From Arthrobacter sp. 24S4-2 (GTDB taxonomy: Bacteria; Actinomycetota; Actinomycetes; Actinomycetales; Micrococcaceae), in NCBI RefSeq assembly GCF_005280255.1, contig NZ_CP040018.1, positions 2,232,001-2,296,000 on the forward strand: a stretch of DNA of 64,000 nt, written 5' to 3'. The position numbers and the translations under genes are program-made. The notes beneath the pieces are model-generated. The model was not told the origin of the DNA and searched no databases. It was given only the letters and a program-made list of their open reading frames with translations. This document shows positions 45,995 to 54,790 of the stretch, in pieces. Position 1 is the stretch's first letter; every line of letters starts with the position of its first letter.

Positions 45995-46540
45995 ATGACG
46001 AATACGGAGAACTTGCCGCAATCTCGACGCCAGAAGGTTGGGAAACAGGCAGGAGGAAACTATGAGGAGAGGTTCGGTGTCGTTTCCAAGTACTCAGGTG
46101 TCTGCGGAATTTGTGGAGCGACCTGGATCCCAGGTGACGGGATCTTCAAGTTGCCCGAACCGCGCCGTTCCACTCTAAACCCCTGGGTCTGCCGAGGCTG
46201 TCGCTGCCCGGAGAACCGCTCTGAGTCAACGCTCGAGGATGTATTCGTTAAACTGAACCACCGCAACCACACCGGCCGTACACCCGGACTCAACCGGCAC
46301 GACGTCAGACATTTGCTCTCCCTGCACGGCACCCTCACTGAAGAAGCCGCGTCCACACTAGAGGACATGCCAGCAATTCATAAGCTCCGGAGAGCGCAGG
46401 CAGAACGAATCTCGGCGAACCTCAATCGCGCCGAACTCTTGGACCTTCTCGAAGGCTTCGTCCGTCGCGGCCTCGTTAATCGCGTCGGACGGAGTCGTTA
46501 CCACTGCATCCCTTCGAAGGTCGGGCCGGCAGGTTCCTAG
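45995..46540 (+). CDS. Hypothetical protein with zinc-ribbon-like cysteines
   Basis: 181 residues, not recognised. Cys37 and Cys40 (GVCGICGATW) and Cys66, Cys69 and Cys71 (WVCRGCRCPEN) could bind zinc. The C-terminal half (RHDVRHLLSLHGTLTEEAAS to GRSRYHC) looks like a small helical domain with a winged-helix feel. The ribosome-binding site is weak and codon use is less GC-biased than in the flanks, which suggests acquired DNA. It lies between the toxin-antitoxin pair and repeat unit C. After it, 46541-46877 shows no gene. Confidence 0.55.
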   Translation: MTNTENLPQSRRQKVGKQAGGNYEERFGVVSKYSGVCGICGATWIPGDGIFKLPEPRRSTLNPWVCRGCRCPENRSESTLEDVFVKLNHRNHTGRTPGLNRHDVRHLLSLHGTLTEEAASTLEDMPAIHKLRRAQAERISANLNRAELLDLLEGFVRRGLVNRVGRSRYHCIPSKVGPAGS

Positions 46541-46877
46541 GATGGCCCGAGCACTAGTCCGGAGCCATCGGGATGGAGCACAAATCGTAGTCAGCGCATT
46601 TGTTTCAGGGGGCGGACTTTTTCTGCCATGAAATCAGAGGGACCTACGAAGAAGAAAAGCACTTCTCCATGGTCAAGACGCCGAGCTGCCCACTATCATC
46701 AAGCATCCGCCGGCACTTCCGGACGTTGCTCCTTGGGTCGATACCTAGAGCTAGGGCTTAACTATCGATGAAGGATTCGACCGGGTGCCAAGTGCACTGC
46801 AGGCCATATTGATCTAGGGGACTCATCTGGGGTGCTCTTCGCCACCAGTAACGGGCTGCGTCCTTTGGCTGCCGAGA

Positions 46878-46902
46878 AGGGTGTGCACAATGTGCACACC
46901 CT
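46878..46902. repeat. Perfect dyad, GTGTGCACA type
   Basis: Perfect palindrome with 12-base arms (AGGGTGTGCACA and its complement) around one A; counterpart of 10778-10800. Confidence 0.87.
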
Positions 46903-46990
46903 GAGTGTCGGATCGGGTCGTACGTCGGCCGGACTGGCTCGGACTGCCTATGTTTTCAGGAGTTCCCAGTGTTTTCAAGGGCTGGACTGC

Positions 46991-47013
46991 GGTTCGAGTC
47001 CCACCTCGGGCAC
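46991..47013 (+). repeat. tRNA 3'-end-like segment, unit C
   Basis: GGTTCGAGTCC then CACCTCGGGCAC, identical to the tail at 10890. It matches the T-arm and 3' acceptor strand of a tRNA, with CTCGGGC able to pair with a GCCCGAG 5' end as in some tRNA-Leu. No such 5' end occurs upstream. Confidence 0.5.
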
Positions 47014-47017
47014 GCAT

Positions 47018-47040
47018 AACCCCTCGTCAGAGGGGTTTTT
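47018..47040 (+). terminator. Rho-independent terminator after the tRNA-like tail
   Basis: AACCCCTC-GTCA-GAGGGGTT followed by further T: a perfect 8-bp stem with tetraloop, placed as usual after a tRNA gene. Confidence 0.82.
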
Positions 47041-47361
47041 GCTTTAATGTGTGGACATTGTCCCTCGGCGGGTCCCTCTGACACTGTTCCCGGCTTGGCC
47101 TGGCGCCGCGGTCGCCTGTGAAGTTATGTGGGTGGCGGGATCAGAGCCCTGGCTGGTGGGCCTTCCGCTTGCTGGGATGTGGGGTCATTCGGGCTCCGTT
47201 CTTGTTCCTGTGGTGGCTGGGGTTGGTCCTTCACTTATTCACGGGGCGGGGTTGTGCTGACGACATGACCCTGGTGAGATTTCTTGAAGTTTTTTCGTCG
47301 CCCGTCGCTGCTTAACATGGCGTAGGGGAGTGGGAATGTGGCCGGTTGTCCGACCAAAGGT

Positions 47362-47380
47362 GTGTGGACATTGTCCACAC
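47362..47380. repeat. Perfect dyad, GTGTGGACA type
   Basis: GTGTGGACA-T-TGTCCACAC, counterpart of 11259-11277. A half dyad of the same type (GTGTGGACATTGTCC) starts at 47049. The stretch 47041-47786 has no convincing gene. Confidence 0.87.
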
Positions 47381-47786
47381 CCTGTCCACGGGCGGCTCTT
47401 CGGCCTGCATTGTGATCCCCTCCTCCTGGCTCTGCCTTCACTAGTTCATGAAGTTCGCTGCTTCAGACGACATGACTTCGCGGCCTAGTTCGTCGGTTTT
47501 CGTAGGACGTTCCTGTCAGCGGGAACGTCTTGGGGTGTCTGTGGCTGGCGGACAAGTCGTCGAGAGAGGGCGCAGGTGTGTGGGATCCGGACTCTTCTTC
47601 CGGGCAGCCCTGGTTTGGTTGATCCGCCTGACTTTGGCGCCCCGGGCTGGCAACGCTGCTCACTTTCCCTTCCGCGGAGCATACGCAGGAGTGGAATTCC
47701 GCTCCGGATGGATGGGACGCGGCTGTGGAGAACTGGCTCCGGAACGTCCCGCCGCCGTCGTCGTCCATATCCCTATGACCGCGGGC

Positions 47787-48818
47787 CTACGACGCTTCGA
47801 GGCCCCAGGGCCGGAAGGCCCGGTCCTTGTCCATGTTCCAGTCGGCCACCATTCCGGAACCGATCATTAGATCACTGAGCCTGGCCAAACGGTAGGCGGG
47901 GTCTGCTTCGAGGGCGAGTTGCAGGAACTGATGGGCTTTGCTGCCTCAGCCTTCCCACCAATTGACGAAGGCGATGGCGGTGAGGATGGGCGCCGAGTGT
48001 TTGGTGCTCCTGTGCGTGTACGCGTGGAGCAGCAGCTGCTGTGCCCGTTCGACCCGGGACCACTGAGGTCCGCCGTGTGTTTGTGCCAGGAGAACTCGGT
48101 CCATCGGTTCGTCGATTCCGGGGATGTCGGCCATGAGCTGGTCGCGGATGGCTGGGGCCTGGAAGTTGGCAATCAGGCTGATGGTCTGGTCGTCGTTGGG
48201 ATAGCTGATCGCGTCCAGCATGCCGTCCCAGAGGGTCCTGGCTTGTTCGAGCGCCTCGCCCGCGTTCATCCTGTGTATTGCTTTCACCAGGTCATCGACG
48301 GCGTCCGCTGTGCGGCCTTCTTTGGTGGAGGCCGGCAGGGTGATGAGGTTTGTCGGTGCGATGGTGCTGCCGCGGTAGACGAATTCGGCGTTGATCTGGC
48401 TGGACTGGGTCGCCTTCAGCGGCAGTGTCAGTCCGTCCTGGGGATCGCCGTCGTACGGGGAAACGGTGTTATCTCCGACGAGGAGCCCGTCACGGATGGA
48501 CATGCCGCGCTCGGCCAGCGCGCACGTCAGTGCTGCGATGGTTGCGGCGTGCGGTTTGGGCTGCCCGGGTTTCTGGGGCTCGGAGGTGTACACGGCGAAG
48601 AGCACGCTGGCGGCGTTGGTGTCGTGGGCGAGGTAGTCGGCGACGGTGCGGGCGTAGCTGAGTCCGCCCTCGCGGTTGGGGAGGTCAACTCTGAGTGTTG
48701 CACCGACGCGGTTGGCGTCCAAGGTGATGCAGACGAGGCTGTCGCGCGGCCAGAACCCGAGAGTGTGCCCGACGAAACTGAGGACGTCGGCTGGGGTTTT
48801 GATGGTGAGCGGTTCCAT
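47787..48818 (-). pseudogene. DUF4192 family gene, nearly complete, one frameshift
   Basis: The longest of three copies. From ATG 48818 (AGGAGAAGGA ahead) it reads MEPLTIKTPADVLSFVGHTL, GFWPRDSLVCITLDANRVGA, AVYTSEPQKPGQPKPHAATI, ERGMSIRDGLLVGDNTVSPY, TRSTKHSAPILTAIAFVNWW. After EG a TGA appears because one extra base is present at about 47946. The next frame continues (GSKAHQFLQLALEADPAYRL, MVADWNMDKD, RPWGLEAS) to a stop at 47787. The full protein would be about 343 residues. DUF4192 is common in actinobacteria, and I know no proven function. The single-base change could be a sequencing error. Confidence 0.82.
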
Positions 48819-49055
48819 GTTCCTTCTCCTTCAGCGACTGGCGGGCACCGGATGTGTCTGTCAGAGTTGTGCGTCGTTCTGATACATGGAGTCACCGCTG
48901 GGTTGGAGGGTCCGGAGTGCAACTTGGGGGATCGTGCCCGGCGCGAAGCGCCCTGGTTGCGTGGAGGACCCGCCCAGCGATGATTGGGATCAGAATGACA
49001 AACAGCGAAGTTGCTTCTGGTGGTTCATGGGAGTGGGGGAGCGGGGCGGCATGAC

Positions 49056-49926
49056 ACGGTAAAGTGCCACACGTCGGCACGAATTCTTCTGCGTGCGTAG
49101 GCTTTCACTGGGTCCGCTGGGCGCCGGTTCGGCCTCGGGGCGTGTCTGTGACGGCGACGTGCTTTCGTCGGGGGCTCCCTGCACCGTTCGGTTAAGAGAA
49201 GGTGCTGTCGGTCAAAGGCTTAACAATCAGCCGGAATTCGGATGCCGTCCCCGTCGCGGGCCCTCATTGGCATAATCCCGACCGGCTCGGCTGCCAGTGG
49301 CATGCTGGCGAACAACTCATCTAACAGCGGTCTCTGGCGTGACCACAAGACCTCCGTGCCACCAAAGTTGATATAGGAGGTGGGTACCAAAATCCCTGGG
49401 ATTACGCGGGTTCCGGCCTATCTGTGGACATCTTTGTGGCACAGCAAAGACCCACCTCATTAGTAACATTGGTGCCCTCTTTTCCGGCCGTCGCGGGCGT
49501 GAGGGAATGCGAAGGGGGGAATGAAGGTGTGAGGGAAGTGCAGGACGAATACGACCGCCAGAAGGCCGGCAACCCTTGTCGATCAGCCAGGGCCGTCTGC
49601 GCGTCCGTGGAATTCCCCGAGAGGTGGACGCCGATGTGCTCGACATCCCCGGGCTCACTGTGGTCGTCGCCGAACCTTGACCGGAAGAAGATCAAGGCCC
49701 GACTCGCCGCGGCGGAGGCCGAAGTCCAGAAGCGTCGCAGGCAGCTTGGAGAGTCATGGTTGGAGTTGAAAATGAAACTGGGGAGGTCCACGTTTGCCAA
49801 ATCAGCAGGGAAAGGCTGCCCGAGCTGGAGGGATTCTTGGAGGACATTTCTGGTAGGTCTCAGAGCCTTAGAGCTGCGCAAGCAACCCATGCCAACATCT
49901 CTGCGGGTGCGGGAAAGGTCTTTGAC
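49056..49926. other. Intergenic stretch without supported genes
   Basis: About 870 bases after repeat unit C. Frames from 49424 (plus) and 49402-49890 (minus) lack family motifs and overlap each other; the plus one also runs antisense into the aldo/keto reductase remnant. Confidence 0.45.
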
Positions 49927-50501
49927 TCACATCCATTCCTCAACGTCGGAATCGCGGGCTGCACCTTCGCCGAGGTCCAGGGAATCAAAGGATTCAAGAT
50001 CTAGCTCGTCCAGGAGTACGTCCACAGAACGCAAGTTTTCGGTTTGATGTATCGGGGAGGATGACATCACCAGTGGAACGACGCCGTTCCGGATGTGCCA
50101 CGCCAGTAAGACCTGGGCAGAAGCGACCCCGTGTCTCATGGCCGCCGCCCGAACGGCGGGCTCGTCAAAAAGGGAATTGTCTCAACGGGCCAGTGGATCA
50201 GGTACAGGTCAATCGTGTCGATGCCGAGGTTCTCCAAGGATTGTTCGACCGCCGCCCTGACATTACCTGCAACGTGATCTCGGCCGCGGAGCTTCGTCGT
50301 CACGCGAATCTCTGATCGAATGACACCTGTCGATGAAATTCCCCGCGCGACGGCCTTCTCGTTTTCGTACCTGGCGGCAGTATCAATAAGTCTGTAACCG
50401 GCATGGACCGCCTCGGCTACGGCACGTTCTGCTTCGGCCCCTTTCAGGGGCCAGGTACCAAAGCCCACCCGATATGGGGCTGCTTCTGGACGCGGGTTCA
50501 A
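49927..50501 (-). pseudogene. Aldo/keto reductase with internal deletion
   Basis: The N-terminal part, from ATG 50501, reads VGFGTWPLKGAEAERAVAEA, RLIDTAARYENEKAVARGIS (catalytic Asp and Tyr), IRVTTKLRGRDHVAG (Lys) and DTIDLYLIHWPVE (His), so the tetrad is present. Then about 90 residues of the barrel are missing, and the sequence resumes in another frame near 50170 with DEPAVRAAAMRHGVASAQVL, HIRNGVVPLVMSSS and ENLRSVDVLLDELDLESFDS. Deletion plus frameshift make it non-functional. Confidence 0.85.
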
Positions 50502-50909
50502 TGACAGGCCCGCTTGCGGTTCAGGAGTGGCGGCTGTATCGACATGCTCTTAAAGACCGCGGGCAGAGGCAGTAACGCGACGTTCGCGCGATGTTGCAGA
50601 CAGAGTTCTGGGATTGACGCCGGGTATGGCCACGGGTTCCCAACTGACCTGCAGGCCGTGAACGGGCGGCATCACTTCACCCTCGTGAATGGGCCGTGGC
50701 ACGCCTGGCTGGTCCACGGGCTGCCACCAGCCTGTCTCAGGACAGTGGTGCCCTGTGCGGGGAGACATACTTCCTTCTGAGTCCGCTGGAGCGCGTCGCA
50801 ATCTTCTTTTCAAGGGGGCCTCCTCGTGCGTCAAAGCCGGCTCTAATCCGTACCGAGGGAAGCCCAAACTGCGCTCCCGCTCTCTTGATCCGGCGATCCA
50901 CTATAGAAT

Positions 50910-50929
50910 CATATAGGGGATGCTATATG
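50910..50929. promoter_or_regulatory. Inverted repeat before the aminotransferase
   Basis: CATATAG-GGGATG-CTATATG, perfect 7-base arms, ending 23 bases before the start codon; a likely operator. The rest of 50502-50909 shows no gene. Confidence 0.6.
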
Positions 50930-52038
50930 ACAATCTCGATGAGGAGAAGTAGTTGACGCACAACAGCAGACCAGGTCTTGCCGTTAGTGATGTAGCCAAG
51001 GGTGGGGATGGTCATGGCTCAGGAATAGGCGCCTACCGCGTGCGCCTTGCAGGGGCCAAGAACGAAGGGCCTTTCGGTCCCTTTGAGTCCGCGCTTGCGG
51101 CGGCGATGGATCAGGTTGGCCGAGCCAACCGGTATCCACAATCGGGAGCCCCCGCACTGAGGCAGGAGCTGGCTTCGCATCTAGGGGTGGGAATCGAGCG
51201 GGTGGTGGCCGGAGCCGGTGTCACCGCTCTCATTCACCATTTATCGATGGCTCTTCTCGATCCGGGGACCAACATCGTCACCTCCGGTCCAAGCTTCTCC
51301 AGCTACTCTTCAGAGGCCAGAAGCCGCGGCGCGACGACGAAACGGGCCCTGCCGCGGATGGATGGAGGTCATGACCTCGAAGGGACGCTGGGGTTGATCA
51401 ACGACCGGACGCGGGTCGTGTACGTCGACAATCCCGGCAACTTGACGGGCGGGATCGTCCGTCGAAACGAACTCCTTCGCTTCGTGGAACGGGTTCCGAC
51501 AACCGTAACGATGGTTGTCGACGAGTCTTACTTTGAATACGTCGACAGCGACCAGTATCCCGATACCGCTTCCGAGGCGGAGTTTCATAGGAAGAACCTG
51601 GTTACAATCCGGACTTTTTCGCATGCTTATGGATTGGGAGGCCTCCGGGTGGCCTATCTGGTCGGGTCCCGGAAGTCATCGGAGCTGTTGAGAAAGTGCA
51701 GAGCAACTACGAAGTGTCCAACGTGGCCCAGGCTGCGGCAGCTGCGAGTCTGCGGGATCAGGACGAACTCGACAGGAGAGTCGGCGTCAACAGACTCGGG
51801 CGTGCCGGACTTGCCGCAGGACTGAAAGACCTTGGGTTCCATCCGCTTCCCTCCCATGCCAATTTCGTAGCCGTAAAGGTGGGGGGCCCCACGGAATTCG
51901 TCCGCCGGCTGGAGGCCGAGTGTGTGGTCGTCCTTCCCATAGACGCTATTGGGTGTGTTTCGTCAACTTTAAGTAGGCCATTTCAGCGCTAAGAATCAGG
52001 CCACCTCGGCACGTTTCCAGGCCCTTTCAGCTGTTTGG

Positions 52039-52770
52039 TTATTTCATCAGGGCATTTTTGACCCGGTAGGACTCACCACGGAATTGCAGCAGGCGCCCGT
52101 GGTGCACCAGCCGGTCGATGACGGCTGCTGCCATGTTGTCGTCCCCGAACACCGTTCCCCAGCGGGAGAATTCGAGGTTGGTGGTGATGATGAGGCTGCG
52201 TTTTTCGTAGCCGTCGGCGATGACCTGGAACAGGAGTCTGGCCCCTTCCGTGTCGATCGGAAGGTAGCCCAGTTCATCGATGGCCAGGAGCTGGTTTTTG
52301 GCCAGGGAGGCGAGTTCCTTGTCCAGCCGGTCCTCGTCCTTGGCCCGGCGCAGCATCATGACCAGGGCGGAGGTGGTGAAGAACCTGGCTGGGATGCCCT
52401 GCCGGCATGCGGCTGCCACCAGGGCGGTGGCCATGTGGGTTTTTCCGGTGCCGACGTCTCCGTAGAGGACCAGGTCCTGGGCCCGGGTGATGAACTCCAG
52501 GGATTCGAGGGGTTCGCGGCCGTAGTCCTCGGGGAACCTGACACTGGTGTAGTCGAATCCGGTGAGTGTTTTCATGGCCGGTAGCCTCGCGGATTTCAGC
52601 AGCCGCTGGCGGCGTGATTCCTGCCGGGATTCGTGTTCCGCGAGCAGGACCTCGTGGAGGTATTCGCGTTGTTTCGGGGTGCCTTTCTCGGCCCATTCGG
52701 TTAGCACGCTGCCGGTCAGTGAGGTATGTTTGCCCGCTTCGAGGATGTCTTGGACGGTGATCGGGTTCAT
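52039..52770 (-). CDS. istB: IS21 helper ATPase IstB
   Basis: 243-residue AAA+ ATPase related to DnaC that assists IstA in target choice and transposition. Walker A is YGDVGTGKTHMATALVAAAC, Walker B is NQLLAIDELGYLPIDTEGAR, and LIITTNLEFSRWGTVFGDDN is the sensor region. The N-terminal helical part includes LHEVLLAEHESRQESRRQRL. It overlaps istA by four bases (ATGA). The frame is intact. Confidence 0.95.
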   Translation of the reverse strand: MNPITVQDILEAGKHTSLTGSVLTEWAEKGTPKQREYLHEVLLAEHESRQESRRQRLLKSARLPAMKTLTGFDYTSVRFPEDYGREPLESLEFITRAQDLVLYGDVGTGKTHMATALVAAACRQGIPARFFTTSALVMMLRRAKDEDRLDKELASLAKNQLLAIDELGYLPIDTEGARLLFQVIADGYEKRSLIITTNLEFSRWGTVFGDDNMAAAVIDRLVHHGRLLQFRGESYRVKNALMK

Positions 52771-54245
52771 GCGACTTCTCCGGTGCTCGTGTTAAGGGTG
52801 GTGAAGGTGTCATAGACGCTTAAGTCCACGTTTGCGGCGGCCGGTTCGGTGCCGTGGGCCAGCCGGCGGGCGAGCATGCCCAGGGCCGCCATGTCCGGGG
52901 TGTCTCCGCGGCGGATCAGCGTGTCGGCGGCGGCAATCGCGGCGTCGAAGCCAGCGGACCCGGACGCAGCATCCACCGCGTTAAGCAGCCGGCGCCGATC
53001 GGTGGCCGTTGCCTTGTCCAGCCAGTCGCGCACCGGATCGGTGACCAGGGCCCGCAGCGGGGAATGGCCCCACGCACCGGGCTTGGTCACCAGCAATGGC
53101 AGCAAGGACGCAGGCTCGAAGATCGTCTCGGTCTGCCGCCCGAAGGCCCGCGGGAAGGACCTGACGGGCTCGGCATGTTCATCGAGGATCTGCACCACGT
53201 CGTGGCGCAACCCGACGGTGAGCATCCGCCCGTGAAAGGCTGGCCCGGCGGCGTAGGTATTCCCGTCAATGAGCAGGTTCCCTGTCTTATCAGCCTTGCG
53301 TGACTCGTAGCGCACCGGGTCGAACCCGATCCCGGGCAATGCCAGGGACGCTGCCCGGTCCTGGACGAACAGCTCGCCCAAGGGCAGGCCTTCGCGGTAA
53401 TGCGTGGTGGCTGCCAACGCATCGCACCGCGCCAGCAAAACCTCGTTGAGCCCGGCCAAGGTGGCGGCCTCGGGCTCGGGGACCATGAGGTTGCGGCGCA
53501 GGAACCCGACCGCGTTTTCCACGTTGCCCTTCTCATGTCCCGAATACGGGTTGCAGTAGCGGGATTCGGAGCGGTAGTGCAGCTTGAACGCGGCGAACAG
53601 CTTGGACTCCACGACCTTGGTGCCCACCCGGCGCCCGATGCCCGTGGCATTGTCAAAGACCAGGTGCCTCGGAGCGGCCCCGATATGTTCGAACACCGTC
53701 CGCAGTCCGTGGCAGACGCATTCGGCGGTCTCGCCGCGGTAGGCCTGGACGAAGCGCATGTTCGAGAACGGGAAGGTCACCACCAGGATGTGCAGAACCT
53801 GCCGGATCCCGGCGATGATGGCCTCCGCCTGCCCGAAGTCGACCTGCACCGTCCCTGCCGGCCACACCAGCTCGGTATATCCCTCCCCGTCCTGCCGGTT
53901 GCGGGCAGCCCACTTCTTCACGTGGCGTTGGACCGGAGAATAGGTGCCGGTGAAACCATGCTCGTCAACGAGCCGGTCGAAGATGCGTTTGGCAGTGTGC
54001 CGCTGCTTGCGTGGCCGGCGCTGGTCCTCGGCGAGCCACACCTCGATGATGCGCTCGAACCCGGTCAACACCGAGCCTCCGGGCCGGGCCGAAGCCGCCG
54101 GCGGTGCCGGGGAGAAGTCCTGCTGCTCGGCGTACTTGGCCACCGAATCACGGCTGACACCCAGCCTGCGGGCGATCTCACGCCCCGGGACTCCCTGGGA
54201 ATCGAGCCTTCTGATATTTTCTTGAACGGACATGGGTACCGTCAT
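52767..54245 (-). CDS. istA: IS21 transposase IstA
   Basis: 492-residue DDE transposase. The N-terminal helix-turn-helix is SVQENIRRLDSQGVPGREIA, RRLGVSRDSVAKYAEQQ. The integrase core includes YTELVWPAGTVQVDFGQAEA (first Asp), RHLVFDNATGIGRRVGTKVV (second Asp) and YSGHEKGNVENAVGFLRRNL (Glu). The C-terminal beta-barrel (LLIDGNTYAAGPAFHGRMLT) follows. It is complete and overlaps istB, as usual for the family. Confidence 0.95.
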   Translation of the reverse strand: MTVPMSVQENIRRLDSQGVPGREIARRLGVSRDSVAKYAEQQDFSPAPPAASARPGGSVLTGFERIIEVWLAEDQRRPRKQRHTAKRIFDRLVDEHGFTGTYSPVQRHVKKWAARNRQDGEGYTELVWPAGTVQVDFGQAEAIIAGIRQVLHILVVTFPFSNMRFVQAYRGETAECVCHGLRTVFEHIGAAPRHLVFDNATGIGRRVGTKVVESKLFAAFKLHYRSESRYCNPYSGHEKGNVENAVGFLRRNLMVPEPEAATLAGLNEVLLARCDALAATTHYREGLPLGELFVQDRAASLALPGIGFDPVRYESRKADKTGNLLIDGNTYAAGPAFHGRMLTVGLRHDVVQILDEHAEPVRSFPRAFGRQTETIFEPASLLPLLVTKPGAWGHSPLRALVTDPVRDWLDKATATDRRRLLNAVDAASGSAGFDAAIAAADTLIRRGDTPDMAALGMLARRLAHGTEPAAANVDLSVYDTFTTLNTSTGEVA

Positions 54246-54713
54246 CTGCTTTCCAGCCCTTCCGGCGCAATCGCTCTGTCAACAGCAGCGCCGTAAGGAA
54301 CCTATCTGGGGTGGCGGGCCCATGTTCCCAACACACTGGGAACCGCCCCGGGCCACCGGCTGATCTCAATCTCTGCGCAATCCCAAATCCATGATTTGAA
54401 CGGGAACCGCCTGGCCTGATTCTTAGCGCTCTTTTGGCCGGAAACCAGCCACCAACTCGGCAGGATTTCTCGGCTGAAACGGCCTACAGATAGTCGATCA
54501 CACACATTGGGCGATACCGACAGCATCCGAATAGCTGTGGGCACACCGGGGCAAGTCACCGACACTCTCGAGGCCATCAAAAGGTCCATGCTGGTTGCCG
54601 GATGAGGGCGAGGCGCCGCACGTCCAAGCCTAAAGAAACGTCACGGCAGCGACCCTCGCTGGAAATCTGGTCGAAACTTTGAACTGGGAAAGTGAAACCT
54701 GTAGGTTTTCCTA

Positions 54714-54727
54714 TACGAAATGAGATA
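54714..54727. promoter_or_regulatory. Motif shared with the FAH/RraA promoter
   Basis: TACGAAATGAGATA, 63 bases before the ABC substrate-binding gene. TACGAAATCATATA occurs on the minus strand at 59804-59817 before the FAH/RraA gene; 11 of 14 bases match. Possible GntR site. The stretch between 54606 and 54790 has no gene. Confidence 0.45.
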
Positions 54728-54790
54728 GCATGATTTACATCACAGCGACGTGGCCGCGAGGGCACGTCCAAAACTAGTAAAGGACCTGAC

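Larger units (their letters stand above)
46878..49055. repeat. Repeat unit C (dyads, tRNA-like tail, terminator, DUF4192)
   Basis: Best preserved copy of the unit also seen at 10778-13795. Order: dyad 46878-46902, tRNA-like tail 46991-47013, terminator 47018-47040, half dyad from 47049, dyad 47362-47380, then a minus-strand DUF4192 gene to 48818 and about 240 bases of its upstream region that still match unit A. Distances dyad-to-half dyad-to-dyad are 171 and 313 bases here and 171 and 310 in unit A. Direct orientation, so recombination between A and C would excise about 36 kb. Confidence 0.78.
51954..54506 (-). mobile_element. IS21 family element
   Basis: 2553 bp with TGTGT...ACACA ends and related terminal repeats. 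GTAGGCC then TTTCAGC occurs near both ends, and GCGCTAAGAATCAGGCCA (51986-52003) recurs inverted at 54412-54429. It is flanked by the 5-bp target duplication TTGGG (51949-51953 and 54507-54511). It carries istA and istB, both intact, so the element could still be mobile. Confidence 0.9.
50953..54605 (+). pseudogene. Class I/II aminotransferase-like gene, split by IS21
   Basis: TTG start at 50953 with GAGGAG ahead. RYPQSGAPALRQELASHLGV, VVAGAGVTALIHHLSMALLD, VVYVDNPGNLTGGIV and VTMVVDESYFEYVDSDQYPD are PLP fold-type I motifs close to HisC. The region that should hold the PLP lysine reads TFSHAYGLGGLRVAY, with His in place of Lys. A frameshift follows SSELLRK (about 51680). The IS21 element enters at 51954. 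The C-terminus (GDTDSIRIAVGTPGQVTDTL to MLVAG) resumes after the element and stops at 54605, one further base out of frame. Several lesions, hence dead. Confidence 0.85.

Noticed and set aside
10778..47380. CRISPR array made of the dyads
   Set aside because: The dyads are hundreds to thousands of bases apart with no regular short spacers and no cas genes.
49424..50047. 207-codon plus-strand frame
   Set aside because: No family motif; its end is antisense to the aldo/keto reductase remnant.
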